64,000 bases of DNA from Eucalyptus grandis (taxonomy: Eukaryota > Streptophyta > Magnoliopsida > Myrtales > Myrtaceae): NCBI RefSeq assembly GCF_016545825.1, contig NC_052614.1, positions 40,890,072 through 40,954,071 of the forward strand, read 5' to 3'. Below, one piece after another: positions 43,801 through 55,054 of the stretch (positions are counted from its first letter, which is position 1; each line of letters opens with the position of its first letter). Position numbers and translations under genes: made by a program. Under the pieces are notes generated by a model. That model was not told the origin of the DNA. It ran no database searches and worked only from the letters and a program-made list of their open reading frames with translations.

Positions 43801-46376
43801 GAAAGGTTTCAAAGACACATATTAGCGGCTGAAAACTCCGGTTACTATTTTCTTCTAATGTAGTTAATAATTTCTATTGTAATTCCTTTTGTTTTCCCCT
43901 GTCATGGCCAACTTTGGCTTTTAGGGAAAAAATGGAAAAAAGAAGAAGAAGATGCGAATAATGGATTAACTTGACTTGTAACAAATGGGGGTTGGTGTGA
44001 GAGAGGATTTGGAGGGGCCTGAAAATGTCCTTTTCCTTTTGAAACAAAGAAATTTGACTTCGCAATGAAGATAATCTAGAAGCCAAGCCACAAAGAAAGA
44101 TGGTCCAAGCAACAACCAAAATTTTATTTAATGTTTTGTTTATCGCAGCATCACAAGGCGGATTTAGAAATTGCCGGAATTTATTATTTACTAAGTGATT
44201 TAACGAAATGTAAACGACGATTAATTTAAAATTAACTTTGTCATGCCGGACCCACCTTTTTTTTTTCCCTCTATATCCATTAGTTGATTTAAATAACTCA
44301 CCAAGAGCAGGTAGAAAAGATTCCTTTTCGATTACCTTTTCGAGTGGGTATTTATCCAGCATGACTGGGAAGTCATTGCATTTCTGTTTATAAATAGCAA
44401 TAGAATCGGATTAGGAGTAGAAAGATACTCATCATCAACGATAGCAATAATGGCATTGATTTTGCACCAAATGAGGGCATTGGGGAGTGACTTTAGTTGC
44501 ATGATTTTGGTAAGTATACCTCCGATTTTAACTCATGCCGTGTTTCATGATGTATAAACAAAAGCTGTTCAACTATAAATAACCTAAGGAATTTTCATTT
44601 AAATTTCTTAATCTAAGTGAGAAAAATGCCCCACAACATTTTAATTCATGAAAAAAGATTATTGGGTATAGTAAGATCTAACCCATGATCACCGGATGCA
44701 TCATATTAAATTAATTCTGTACAATATGATTAGTTATATCTTGAGCACATTTACAAAGACACCCTCACCTACGACGAAGCACTAACGTGAAGAATTATTG
44801 ATAAAGAAAAGCGTGGGCCCTTGTTAGGTCACCTGTGAAGATTTTTAGGTGCATGCTTTATGGCCTTGTCATCGTAGACAATGTTTCATGGTCTGATGTC
44901 GTTTTGATCTTTGTCTTAAAGGTTATCTGAACGACGCCGAGGCGACCGCAAATACCATAGACAAAGAAGGGTGGCTGCACACCGGCGACATCGGCTACAT
45001 AGACGATGACGACGAGCTCTTCATTGTCGATCGGTTGAAGGAACTCATCAAGTACAAGGGCTTCCAGGTCGCTCCGGCCGAATTAGAGGCAATGCTGATT
45101 GCACACCCAAGTATCTCGGATGCTGCCGTTGTGCCGTAAGTGATCTACACTCAACCAACGTGGTGTCCAATATTTTTGCAAGTTTAGTACAAAATTTATG
45201 TGATACAACCATATATTATATATATATTTTTTGGTATTATCAGGATGAAGGATGAGGTTGCCGGTGAGGTTCCTGTTGCATTCGTGGTGAAATCCAATGG
45301 TTCCGTAATCACCGAGGACGAAATCAAGCAATACATCTCGAAGCAGGTACATCATATTTCTTATTGGAAATATCAATCGTTTCACTAATTGATTTTGATT
45401 TATATTTTTGGTGAAATTATAGATATATCTCTTGAATTAAGACATTCACAGGGACAGAGTTAGCAATTGACCGACTATATTAAAAAATTTGTTCTTTTTT
45501 ATGGAATGATGTTCACATGAATAGATGTTAGGGGCACGATGAGGTTAGTTGCTTATCGGTCAGCAGTGGTTTGATGGGACCAAATACTCATAGGGGGGAA
45601 ATTTAGGTAGTTCCCTATTTAAATCGTGACTTGCCATAAAGAAAATGCAATCTTGAATTATTGTGGACCGTCGAAACAATTAAATTCCTTGCCAACTATA
45701 GTGTCTAGAGGAGGGTGCATTAGATGTTGACTTTCCACCGGATGTGTAGGTTCTCCATAGCTGTCCACCCACCACATTTCATCTAATATTTCATTTTTAA
45801 CTTGATCTGTCTCTAACATGAAGGGTTGACCGATCTATGATTGCAAAGTTGTAATCGGTTCTAAACATATGAAGGCTCTAAACGAAGAAATAAACAAGTA
45901 TTTCCATTTTTAGGGTTTTGGGATTTGTATTCAAAATGATTAAAATCGCTAGCTAAACTTAGCGTTTGTTTGGTACATTTTGAAGCTGATTTATAACTAT
46001 GTTGTGTTGTAGCAATATTCACATTTTCATTCGCTATATACATCTTTAAAAAATCGGGGGGAAACCGTTATGGCAAGGAAATATTTTATCTGATACTTTA
46101 TAGAAACCTGTTTTGACTATTGTAACTGTTGTAAGAAATTCGTACGAAATATTCTCCTGATGAAATTTTGAAGTATTGAGCTAAGGCATGGTGTTTATTG
46201 CTTCTTTGCAGGTCGTGTTTTACAAGAGGATCAAGCGGGTTTTCTTCACGGACGCAATTCCGAAAGCCCTCCGGAAAAATCTTGAGGAAGGACCTAAGAG
46301 CAAAGTTGGCCTCTGGTGTTTACAATTAATTTCTCATACCCTTTTCTTTTTCAACCCTGCCCCTGTACTTGCTTAA
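40885..46376 (+). CDS. 4CL: 4-coumarate:CoA ligase (4CL), five exons, last exon frameshifted
   Basis: Exons: 40885-41883, 43131-43329, 44922-45135, 45244-45346, 46212 to stop; all introns are GT...AG and the phases join cleanly. The first four exons give 505 codons. The enzyme activates 4-coumarate, caffeate and ferulate to CoA thioesters through an acyl-AMP, feeding lignin and flavonoid synthesis in the cytosol. Box [12 protein letters not shown] is at residues 191-201 and box II GEICIRG at 388-394. The hinge and lid region [13 protein letters not shown] is present. The start MEAKP at 40885 is the usual 4CL start; the frame stays open upstream to 40474, but that is promoter and leader. In the last exon, two bases seem to be missing from a C-run near 46267-46270, so SGKILRKD falls out of frame and translation ends at 46376 instead of 46329. 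The assembled frame therefore lacks the catalytic lysine. Close to eucalypt 4CL1 from memory. Confidence 0.93.
41884..43130 (+). other. 4CL intron 1
   Basis: GTGAAAT... to ...TGTGCAG, 1,247 bases, phase 0. It lies just before GYGMTE, the conserved 4CL intron site. Short open frames inside show no known domain. Confidence 0.9.
43330..44921 (+). other. 4CL intron 2
   Basis: GTACGC... to ...CTTAAAG, 1,592 bases, phase 1. No embedded gene is recognised. The minus-strand open frame at 43874-44362 has no known domain. Confidence 0.88.
45347..46211 (+). other. 4CL intron 4
   Basis: GTACAT... to ...TTTGCAG, 865 bases, phase 0. No internal gene. Intron 3 (45136-45243) is only 108 bases, GTAAGTG... 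to ...ATCAG, phase 2. Confidence 0.88.
46267..46329 (+). other. out-of-frame original end of 4CL (A10 motif, native stop)
   Basis: Read two bases out of the assembled frame, 46271 onward gives [19 protein letters not shown] and a stop at 46327-46329. That is the expected 4CL C-terminus, with the A10 lysine (GK) needed for adenylation. In the assembled frame, the same bases read LRKNLEEG. The join GCCCTCC has three C where a codon-complete sequence would need two more bases, consistent with a shortened C-run. Confidence 0.85.
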
Positions 46377-47839
46377 AGACCCATGTAGTTGAAATGAATG
46401 TAACCTCTTCGGAGGGGCCAAATATGGAAGGGGGAAAGAAAGACATATGGCGATGATTTGATTTCACATGCTATTGTAATGTATTTATTGTTTCAATTCC
46501 GAATTAGACAAAGTGCTTAAAGCTCTCTTTTCGGATTTTTTTTTCATTAATGTATAATAATTGCGGACATTACAATATACTGTACAACGTGATTTGAGCT
46601 TGATGAATTACAAGATTGGAAGAACTTCGAAGACATTGACGTGTTGATGTTGAGGTTCTTGATTTTGCATTACTTGTGGGTGTCTAGCTCTTCATTAAAA
46701 TTAAGATTGCACAATTGCGTAAATCCACCTAGTTTTAGTCTTGTATTCAGCATTTCTTCTTTTAAAAAATTAGAGAGAGAAAAAATGTAGTCAAATAATG
46801 ATAGCAAATGTATTTACTAAGTTCATGAGTTGGATATGCAGGCCTTGAATCGTCGTCGGAAAAAGAGCTAAGCAGCCTTTATCGGCCAGCCGAAGTAAAG
46901 AAAAAAAATCATTTGGGCCACTAAAATTAGGAATTAAATGAATTTGGCCACAAACAGAATGAGGGCCTCTAAATTGCTTAGATATGGGTAGTGGAGTGAG
47001 GTAGGACCAGTATATATAATAAAGGAAATCCATTCTACTAGGCCCAAATAGAAGAATTCCTTAGGATTTGAAATTAATCATGCTTCTTCTGAGCTACACG
47101 AGCTCGGGTTCAACTGGCAAATTAGGCTTTTGACTCAATTCTTTCTCTAAAGTTAAGGTTTTGTGGTCATCGTGGCAAGTAGAAGCTTCTTCACGTCCCA
47201 AAATAGTTGGACCATGTAGCCCACGAACCTACTTGGCTAACTTTGACTGGCCCAGTCTTGTGAAAAATTGGCAATTGTCCTACCATATGATGGCTTCCAA
47301 GTGAGTTCTTGTATTTTCTCAAGAAAATTTCGAGTGAATTTTGACTTCTAATTTCATTCATATAATATCCGATTTGCATTGTAACAACTTGACACATTTT
47401 GCGTGGGTCAAGTATCCAAAAGAGTTACTCTTGAATAACATTAGAAATTCTTGCCAATATGATATAAGACTTAAGGCATCATAAATTCCTATGTTTAAAT
47501 GATGTCCTCAATATTGTTAACTTGTGAAGTTCAATAATACTCCCCTTACTGAATATGTGGTTTAGTTCATTCTTGACCTCTTTATCATCCTAGAAACTTA
47601 CTAGAAGTTGAACCATATCTTAATACTCTCAATTCGGCGAGCATTTCTCATCATTCTCCAATGGCATATGGGCCACGTTTGTACATGAAGTGCATGTCCA
47701 TTAGGATTTAATTTTTCGGATAACGAGAATGCCATATTAGGATTGTCATATCATCTAAATGCAATTTTTATTCAATTTTTCAACGGCTTAACTAAAAAAT
47801 TAAAAAAGCGGCATGGAAATTCGAGCTACGCCTGATTTG
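46377..47839. other. 4CL 3' flank and intergenic DNA
   Basis: The first ~200 bases are probably 3' UTR; a clear AATAAA is not seen near the stop, and TGTAATGTATTT at about 46475 is a possible weak end signal. The rest has no recognisable gene. Confidence 0.4.
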
Positions 47840-48740
47840 CTGTCTAGCCCCGGAAACAGTAGTAACACATTTTCCTGCAGTGCTAATGGACAGAAGAAAT
47901 TTGGTTAGACCCGCCCATCGATTTTTCCATCTCTAGACTTGGAATAACAAGGATTGAACAATGCATGCTGGAAGTTACGGAGCATGATGAAAACCCACCT
48001 TCTTGGGAGATAGTGGCTGGTGTTTTACAAAAGATCTGGAAATCAAGAAACGCTATCATTTTCCGAGCCTAAAAGCCGGACCCAAGTACAATCATGAAGG
48101 CAGCGTTCGCTACAAGAAAAAAAAGCTAGCACACGTTGGAACCCCACGTAAGACTCGAAGCTGATAGAGAGAGGGAACGAACCTGCGAGGTGGAAACCGC
48201 CTAAACATGGCGCCTTTAAGCTGAATGTCAACGGAACTTTCGTCGAGGGTGAGCCAGAAGGAGCGATTGCTAGCATGCTTCGAGATTCGAGAGGGATTGT
48301 TGTCACCCGGTTTGCGAAATTGATCCTTTCAGGAATGGCTGAATAAGCGGAATCTCTAGCTCTAAAGGAGGGTTTCTCCCTCCTGGTTTCGTACTTTAAT
48401 CTGAACGAAGAAGCTGATCTGAAGATAGAACTCGAAAGTGATAGCTTATCAGTACGTGGGCTTATAGCAGGCACTTATCCAAGCTCATGATGCATCTAGG
48501 CTGTAATAGAGGATTGCAAATAGAGTTTGGCCCAGTTTAAAAGCACTTCGTTGGTCTGTTGTTCGAGAGAAGCAAATCATGTAGCGGATTGAATTGCCAA
48601 ATTACTTTTTAGGGGTGCCCTTCCTGTAATTGGATTACTAAATCCCCCATCCCCTTTGGGATCTTTTATGTCTAGATATTGAACATCTTTGTTTTAATTA
48701 TGGCACTTAATGTATGAAGTACTTTTTCGACCAAAAAAGA
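47840..48740 (+). pseudogene. LINE ORF2 3' end with RNase H-like domain, decayed
   Basis: In broken plus-strand frames I read the linker QKIWKSRNAIIF, then RNase H sequence FKLNVNGTFVEGEPEGAIA, a LRDSRGIV block, LALKEGF, and the terminal REANHVADWIAKLLF. This is the RNase H-like C-terminus of plant LINEs (RVT_3 type). Stops and frameshifts are many (for example near 48072, 48160 and 48345). The start is approximate. No poly(A) or target duplication is evident; A-rich sequence follows at 48737-48770. Confidence 0.8.
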
Positions 48741-48816
48741 AAAAAGATAGGAAAATTAGAAAAGAAGAATTACTATTAGCATATTTGAAGATCTAATTTA
48801 ATTTTTATTTAGGAAA

Positions 48817-49262
48817 TGTTCAATACCACAAAAAATTAAAACCGATACACCTGTTGTGAATTTTTCCTTAAACTAATTTTTGGGTACCAAAATCTCAAAC
48901 TAATATATTTATGACAAAGTTATCCCAAACAAAGTTTTGGGTCACTAAAAATCTCAAACTAGTATACTTGTCACATATTTACCCCATGTTAACTCACCTC
49001 AAATTTTACCATGAAATTATTGAGTTAGTTGATGCATGATAATAACTCAACTGACATGTTAAGTTCGCATGAAAATCCATATGAGTTTTGGATAAATTTA
49101 TTATAAATGTATCAGTTTAGGGTTTGTGATAAGCAAAACATTAGTTTGGTGGTAAATTTGTCATAAATATACCAGTTTAGGGTTTTCGGTTACCTAAAAA
49201 CTAGTTTAGGGTAAATTTGTTATAAGTGTACTAGTTTTGAGATTTTTTATAGTATTAACTCT
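48817..49262. mobile_element. foldback MITE B, copy 2
   Basis: Same family as 23913-24289: shares CTAATTTTTGGGT(A/C)ACCAAA, AAAAATCTCAAACTAGTATAC-type and ATTTACCCCATGTT-type strings, and the right arm is the inverted copy. Ends GTTCAATACCACAAAA and TTTTATAGTATTAAC pair. Non-coding. Confidence 0.65.
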
Positions 49263-50060
49263 TTACAAAACGTGGGTACTGTCATATTATTTAAATGCAA
49301 TTTTTATTCAATTTTTCAATGGCTAAACTAAAACTCAAAACCATCTTTGTTTGTCTATTGTTTGAGATGAAACTCCTTATTTTTTTATTCTTAAATCAAG
49401 CAGATTTTTTTGTTCATTTTTATGTAAATAATCAACTATTGCATTTTTTTATTACCATATAAATCTTTTATTTTGTTCTGTTTTACTTTATTTTCGGATT
49501 GAGTGTATTTCTTCGTTTAGCAAAATTTCTCTTAAAATGTGATATATGTCATTTACTTTAACTTTTGTTTAATTGAATTCTTACTATCATGAGTTAAGAT
49601 CAAAATAATATGCATTTTCAAAATTCAAAATAAAATAGAAGTTTCAAATTGAATGGATAATTTTACACTATCATGAGAATCTATCCAAGTTTTAATTAAA
49701 AGAGGCAAAAGCTGGTGAATAACATATCAAGAAGTTAAATTTTATTGTTCGGATGTGGAATGGGTTGTAAAAAGTGCCATGTATCCTGTCACTGTGACAT
49801 CACACAGACAAAGCGAAGTGCTACATGATGAATACGCGAATAAACGTTCTCTCAGCTTCGGCTGCTATGATAAATAATAAAGATATTAATAATACAAACG
49901 AACAGTAGCGTTACACTACTTTGACCGTGCTCGATCTGTCCAGCCATCAATGACTTATCTTGGACAAGGTTAGTCGTGGCACTCACTTGTGGTGACACGC
50001 CAGCGGCACTTGTTAAGATGATATTGACTATATGAGGACACTTGAGCATCATTCTTACTA
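49263..50060. other. AT-rich intergenic stretch
   Basis: No recognisable gene; a T-rich region then mixed sequence. Words near 49263-49330 repeat those near 47750-47790 (ATGCAATTTTTATTCAATTTTTCAA), showing another short dispersed duplication. Confidence 0.4.
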
Positions 50061-50166
50061 AGAAAAGTTTTAAATTATTAGGAAAATCTCTTATGTTGTT
50101 TGAAAAGATGACAAAATAATCAAAGACTATTCATGTGTATTTTAGATGAGTAGAACTAGGTTATGT
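50061..50166 (+). repeat. 106-bp perfect direct repeat, left copy
   Basis: AGAAAAGTTTTAAATTATTA ... ACTAGGTTATGT, identical by eye over all 106 bases to 52418-52523. It ends exactly where LINE sequence starts. Confidence 0.95.
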
Positions 50167-52476
50167 GCAAATCCAAGACAATATTCTTGTGGTTCAGGAG
50201 GTAATTCATCAACTTAGAATACGGAAAAGAAAGCAGCATTTTCAGGCTGTGCTTAAATTGGATATGGCTAAGGCTTATGACCGGGTTGAGTGGGATTTTC
50301 TAGGTGCATATCTTCTAAAGCTGGGATTTCATACTCGATGGGTCAATTGGATTCTCCAATGTGTGACTACGGTCTCTTATAGTGTGAAATTCAATGGTGA
50401 ATCTCTACCCTATTTTCATCCAACTCGAGGTTTGAGGCAAGGGGACCCTTTATCGCCATACTTGTTCATCCTAATGGCAAATGTCTTAACAAGCTTAATT
50501 AACAATGCAGTGGCAATTGACAATCTTAAAGGTATTAAGCTAAACCGCTGGTGTCCTACCTTATCTCATTTATTTTTCGCTGATGATGCTATATTCTTCC
50601 TTGATGCGAAGCTTATCGAATGTCAGAATTTAGCTTCTATTCTAAATGAATATTGTATAGCTACAGGACAAACTGTGAATAGGAATAAATCTGGTCTGTT
50701 TTTTAGCACTGATTGTCCTAACACTTTGAAAGAGAATCTGGCCAGTGAACTTAGAGTCCCTATTTTGCAAAAAACTGGCAAGTATCTTGGCATTCCGTCA
50801 GACTGGGGTAAATCTAAGAGAGACATGTTTACATGGATTATGAGTCGTGTGCATTCCAAGCTCGAAGGTTGGAAGGAAAAGTTGATCTCCAAAGGGGGTA
50901 AGGAAGTCTTACTTAAAATGGTGGTGCAAGCAATTCCCCAATATGCTATGTCGATATTTAAAATCCCTATTACGTTGTGTAAGTTAATTGAAAAGAGGAT
51001 AGCTCGATTCGGTGGCGATCGATTATAGCAAGCAAGGTATACATTGGAAGAACTGGGAGGCTATTAAGCGACGGAAAGATGAAGGGGGTTTAGGTTTTCG
51101 AGATCTTTTGGCTTTTAACAGAGCACTACTAGGAAAACAAGCTTGGCGGCTAGTTCAACAACCAAATTCTCTACCTAGCAGAATCCTTAAAGGTCTATAC
51201 TTTCACTCTCGGGATTTCGGAATGCTACTAAAGGTGCTAGACCCTCTTGGGGTTGGCAAAGTATTTTGCTAGGAAGGGACTCTATTGCCGACAAAGTCTT
51301 ATGGTCTGTTGGGGACGGCACACAAATCAAAATACGAGAGGACAAGTGGCTAACTAGGCGTGTAATAGGGGGCCCTGCTCCTAGAGATGAACCACAGCGA
51401 GTTGCCGATTTTATCATTTCAGAACAGCAAGTATGGAACACTACCCTCGTAAACCAGAGTTTTGATAGCAACTTAGTTGATGAAATACTTTCTCTTTCTA
51501 TCCGGCCACAGCACACGCAAGACAAACTTGTCTGGACAGGAAAACAAAATGGACAGTTTACAGTAAAGAGTTGTTACAATCACATCGAGGTCGGCAAACA
51601 TGTCACAGCATCAACCAAGCCTCTTCATCATATCAGCCGCCTCGCAAGTTATGGAATGCCATATGGAAACTCTCTACTATGCCTAAATTAAGACCTTTTA
51701 TGTGGTCAATTTGCAGTAATGCCCTGCCAACTAGAGAAAACCTATATCGTCGACACATTATCTCAGACCCTACTTGCTGTATGTGCACTACACAGGTACC
51801 CGAAACACCAGAGCATTTATTTTTGTTATGCCCATGGACTTTAAATGTATGGTTACACTCAGAAATAGACCTCAAGCATAATCTTACAAAAGTGCATCGC
51901 ATAGAAAGTTGGCTGGTTGCTGTTATTGAGAAACAGAACGGCTTACCTGAGCTTGAAATAGTTGCGGCTATACTCTGGCATATCTGGAAAGCCAGAAACA
52001 ACCTCTTGTTCCGACAGCAACGTCCTAATGTTGATCACGTTGTGCAATCTGCGTTAGTAGACGCACGATCCAGTGGGAGAGTCGGTCAGACGAGGCAACG
52101 GCATGTGAGAAATCTACATGATTCGCATCAGCAATGGTATCCACCAGCTAACGGCTCTATCAAAGTTAATATTGATGCGGCTTACCTACCTCAGTGTCAT
52201 GATGCATCAGTCGCTTGTGTGTGCCGTGATTCCTTTGGTGTATTGATTGATGGTTTCGCGCAAACAGTGTCTGCATCTTCGGCTTTGCAGGCTGAGGTGC
52301 TTGGACTAAATCACACCTTGCACTTCTTGCTTCAACGAGGGCGAGGATCGGATCATCTTCAAGTGGAATCTGACTGCTCGACCCTTGTAGACGCCCTCTA
52401 CGATCCAGCCTTCACGCAGAAAAGTTTTAAATTATTAGGAAAATCTCTTATGTTGTTTGAAAAGATGACAAAATAA
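50165..52476 (+). pseudogene. LINE reverse transcriptase, zinc-finger-RVT and RNase H, frameshifted
   Basis: The RT reading (50165-51028) has LDMAKAYDRVEW, the GLRQGDPLSPYLFI block and the catalytic FADD (50578-50589). The frame shifts near 51010, 51240 and 51640. The zinc-finger-RVT domain follows (CCMCTTQVPETPEHLFLLCP at about 51778-51837), then the RNase H-like domain (INIDAAYLP-type start, about 52165-52410). The frame then runs by chance into the right 106-bp repeat and stops at 52474-52476. Typical plant L1-type ORF2 order, lacking the endonuclease. Confidence 0.9.
50167..52417 (+). mobile_element. LINE fragment truncated at both ends, between 106-bp repeats
   Basis: 2,251 bases of LINE ORF2, beginning inside the reverse-transcriptase domain and ending inside RNase H. 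There is no 5' UTR, no 3' UTR and no poly(A). The bordering 106-base repeats are identical, while the LINE frame already has three shifts. This points to copying of an already dead LINE piece into a break, not to retrotransposition. Confidence 0.88.
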
Positions 52477-52523
52477 TCAAAGACTATTCATGTGTATTTT
52501 AGATGAGTAGAACTAGGTTATGT
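52418..52523 (+). repeat. 106-bp perfect direct repeat, right copy
   Basis: Identical to 50061-50166. The bases just outside differ (C before, A after; A before, G after on the left copy), which sets the repeat length. Confidence 0.95.
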
Positions 52524-52918
52524 AGATGATGTCCTAACATGATCATCTAATAGCTAGGTATGCTCTGCCTTTATTAGTACTGGATTCTAGCCTTGCTGGA
52601 GATTGTTAGTGAATATAGGTTTGATTTCAGCCAAACCATTATTATATCTGCATGCAACATCTTCTATCTTTTTACTAATTTCAATATTTATTTGATGGAA
52701 GCATATCTTGCATTTAATATTACCAAACTGTTCCTCCATCCATCAAAACTTAACTTGAATTATTCCGCAAAAAATTGTTAAGTTGTGTAAATCAATCTAT
52801 TCACCCTTCTTGTAGATTGTGTTTTTTTTAGACTCTAGGTTGTGTTGTTATTTTCAATAATTGGTATCAAATGCTTATTATTTTGAAGTGTTATATATTA
52901 AGGGAATAATTTTTTTTA
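52524..52918. other. AT-rich stretch before the copia remnant
   Basis: No recognisable gene. The last 40 bases lead into the gag remnant and could be its leader. No LTR was recognised. Confidence 0.35.
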
Positions 52919-53723
52919 ATGGTTAACAATATTAGTCTAGGTGTTTTTGAAGGCCAATCAGCATCAATATCTCTTTACTTTCGTGAAACTAATTATAGTT
53001 ACTGGAAATGCAAGATGAGAGCATTCATTAGATTAGCAGATCGGGCAATGTGGGATGTCGTCCATAGCATAAGCGCACCTTCACCAGCAAGAACAATTGT
53101 TCCAACAACAGTCTCTGGAACTGGGGAATCCACAAATCATATAAATCCTCCACTCACAACGATTACTCCAGAAGAAATCGCAAGAAGACGAGTAATGGAT
53201 GCTAAAGCCTAATTACTCAACATCATCGGATGAAGATGACGAAGATGAGGAGATGGCTCAATTAACCAAAAGGTTTGACAGCTTCGTGAGAAAAAGGCAG
53301 AAACTTCCAAGGGTAAAAAGCAAATAAAGGAAATCTGGCCACATCAAGTCGGATCGTCCTTTGCTCAAGAAAAAAGAAAGGAAAATTCCAAAGGAAAAAG
53401 TAAAGCATTTAAACCCCAGACATGGAGTGATACTAAAGTGAACCTAGTGGTAGATATTCAATCCAATGAAGAAGAGGTGAGAAATTCTGAACTAGCCCTT
53501 TGATGAAATGCAAGATTTTCTCGAAGAAATATATGATGAGCGTAAAAAGTCGTCGAAAAGAATTTCTGAATCAAAGAAAGAAGTTTTTATATCAAAACAG
53601 AAAGATTTTTCGGAAAAAGAGGAAAATGATTGCTTAACCTTGGTTAAAAAATATGGAGATCTTCTTCAAAAGAAAAGTTCCTCTGTTATGGAAGAAATTT
53701 CAAAGATTTGCGAAGAAGTGTAA
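52919..53723 (+). pseudogene. Ty1/copia gag remnant
   Basis: The first frame (97 codons from 52919) has NYSYWKCKMRAFIRLADRAM, the N-terminal gag signature of copia-type elements (DUF4219/UBN2 type). The frame stops at 53210-53212 after about 97 codons, where the intact gag would go on for several hundred. An acidic stretch reading SSDEDDEDEEMAQLTKRF follows in another frame, and a lysine-rich frame ends at 53721-53723. Much of the middle is deleted. No pol domains follow. Confidence 0.75.
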
Positions 53724-54490
53724 TATCAATCTAGTGTAAAAATGTCTTAATATAATGACATGAGAGTAAATATTATCTTGATATACTCATGGTGATCAAA
53801 TTCTAAACGTTTTAGGTGTAATATCAATTTAGTGGAAAAGTGTTTTTTTTAAATGGATCTTGTAACTTGATATACAATTTAGTTTTTACTAGCGAATTGG
53901 GAATCATAAACTCAAGTGATGTGAGAATGTTTTGAGCTCTTGGATTGAATGATGATTGTTTTATGAGTAAGAGTTTGTGGGTTTAAAAATGATAATAAAT
54001 GGATTTTGGATTTCTACCATTAATATAGGAAATGCCAAGAGACTGTGATGATATGATTGTACATGAAAATCATAATGTTATGACGATTCCCCTGTATAGT
54101 ATGTGTATAGAACTCCAGGAAAAGAAAAATGTTTCACTGTCTAAGACGGGCTCTCTAGGGTTGAGGACATGAAGTCCTATGATTCATACACAATATGATA
54201 TGACTTGTGTTGTTTGATACTACTTGAGTAGCCTCTTATGAGAATGAGGATGGAATTGACATCATCATGGATTATATAGTGGTATATTTTCCCTTGCCGA
54301 TGTAGAAGACACCTGTGACGGATGAGTTGAGGCATGGCAAAGATGTGTTTATGATTCCATCCCCATGAGTTAGTATTGAGTTGCCTTGTTAATCAAGATG
54401 AGTCATAGCAAGTGATGAGGAGGGAATAGATACTCACCTGCATATATCGGTGAGCTATTATGTGGTATATACACATCATGAGATTAGTAG
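53724..54490. other. intergenic stretch
   Basis: No recognisable gene or element beyond the copia remnant. Confidence 0.35.
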
Positions 54491-54716
54491 GTTCATTTGA
54501 GTGTTAAACTGCATGTCTGGTCACGGCTTCAATTTTTTATTCATTGCTCACATGATTAATTGTCACTACATAACAAGTAGATTACATTATCATGACATGG
54601 TATGCTATTTGTGTTCATTTGAGTGTTTAACTGAATGTTTGCTCATGGCATATGTTTTTATTCATTGTTCACATGATTATAATTGTCTATAAATAATGCG
54701 TAGAATACATTATCTT
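54491..54716. repeat. tandem duplication, unit ~122 bp
   Basis: GTTCATTTGAGTGTTAAACT and GTTCATTTGAGTGTTTAACT start the two units (54491 and 54613). Both continue with TTTATTCATTG(C/T)TCACATGATTA and GTAGA(T/A)TACATTATC. The copies have diverged. Confidence 0.75.
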
Positions 54717-55028
54717 AAAACAAACTTAAATAATATGTGGATCTCTCTATTGACCATGATAAGTGATGTTACTCATTGATTATGACTACATTGCCATGCT
54801 CTCAGTTCGGGTGGTGAGTAAATCTTCTACTTTAAACTTAGAGCTTTGAAACTTTAGTCTCACCTCAACATATTTTATAGATTAGCCAAGTTTGGAGCTC
54901 AAGGACATTTAAATTAGCCCTCTTAAAGATCTCTCTAAGGACTAGACCAGAATGCACGGCGGCCACAACCATTTACGACTAGTTTCTGCCTTGAGCGACA
55001 CTAAATTTGGGTTTGCTTGAGATTGACG

Positions 55029-55054
55029 AGAGAGAGAGAGAGAGAGAGAGAGAG
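55029..55054. repeat. (GA)n microsatellite
   Basis: About thirteen GA units. Confidence 0.9.
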
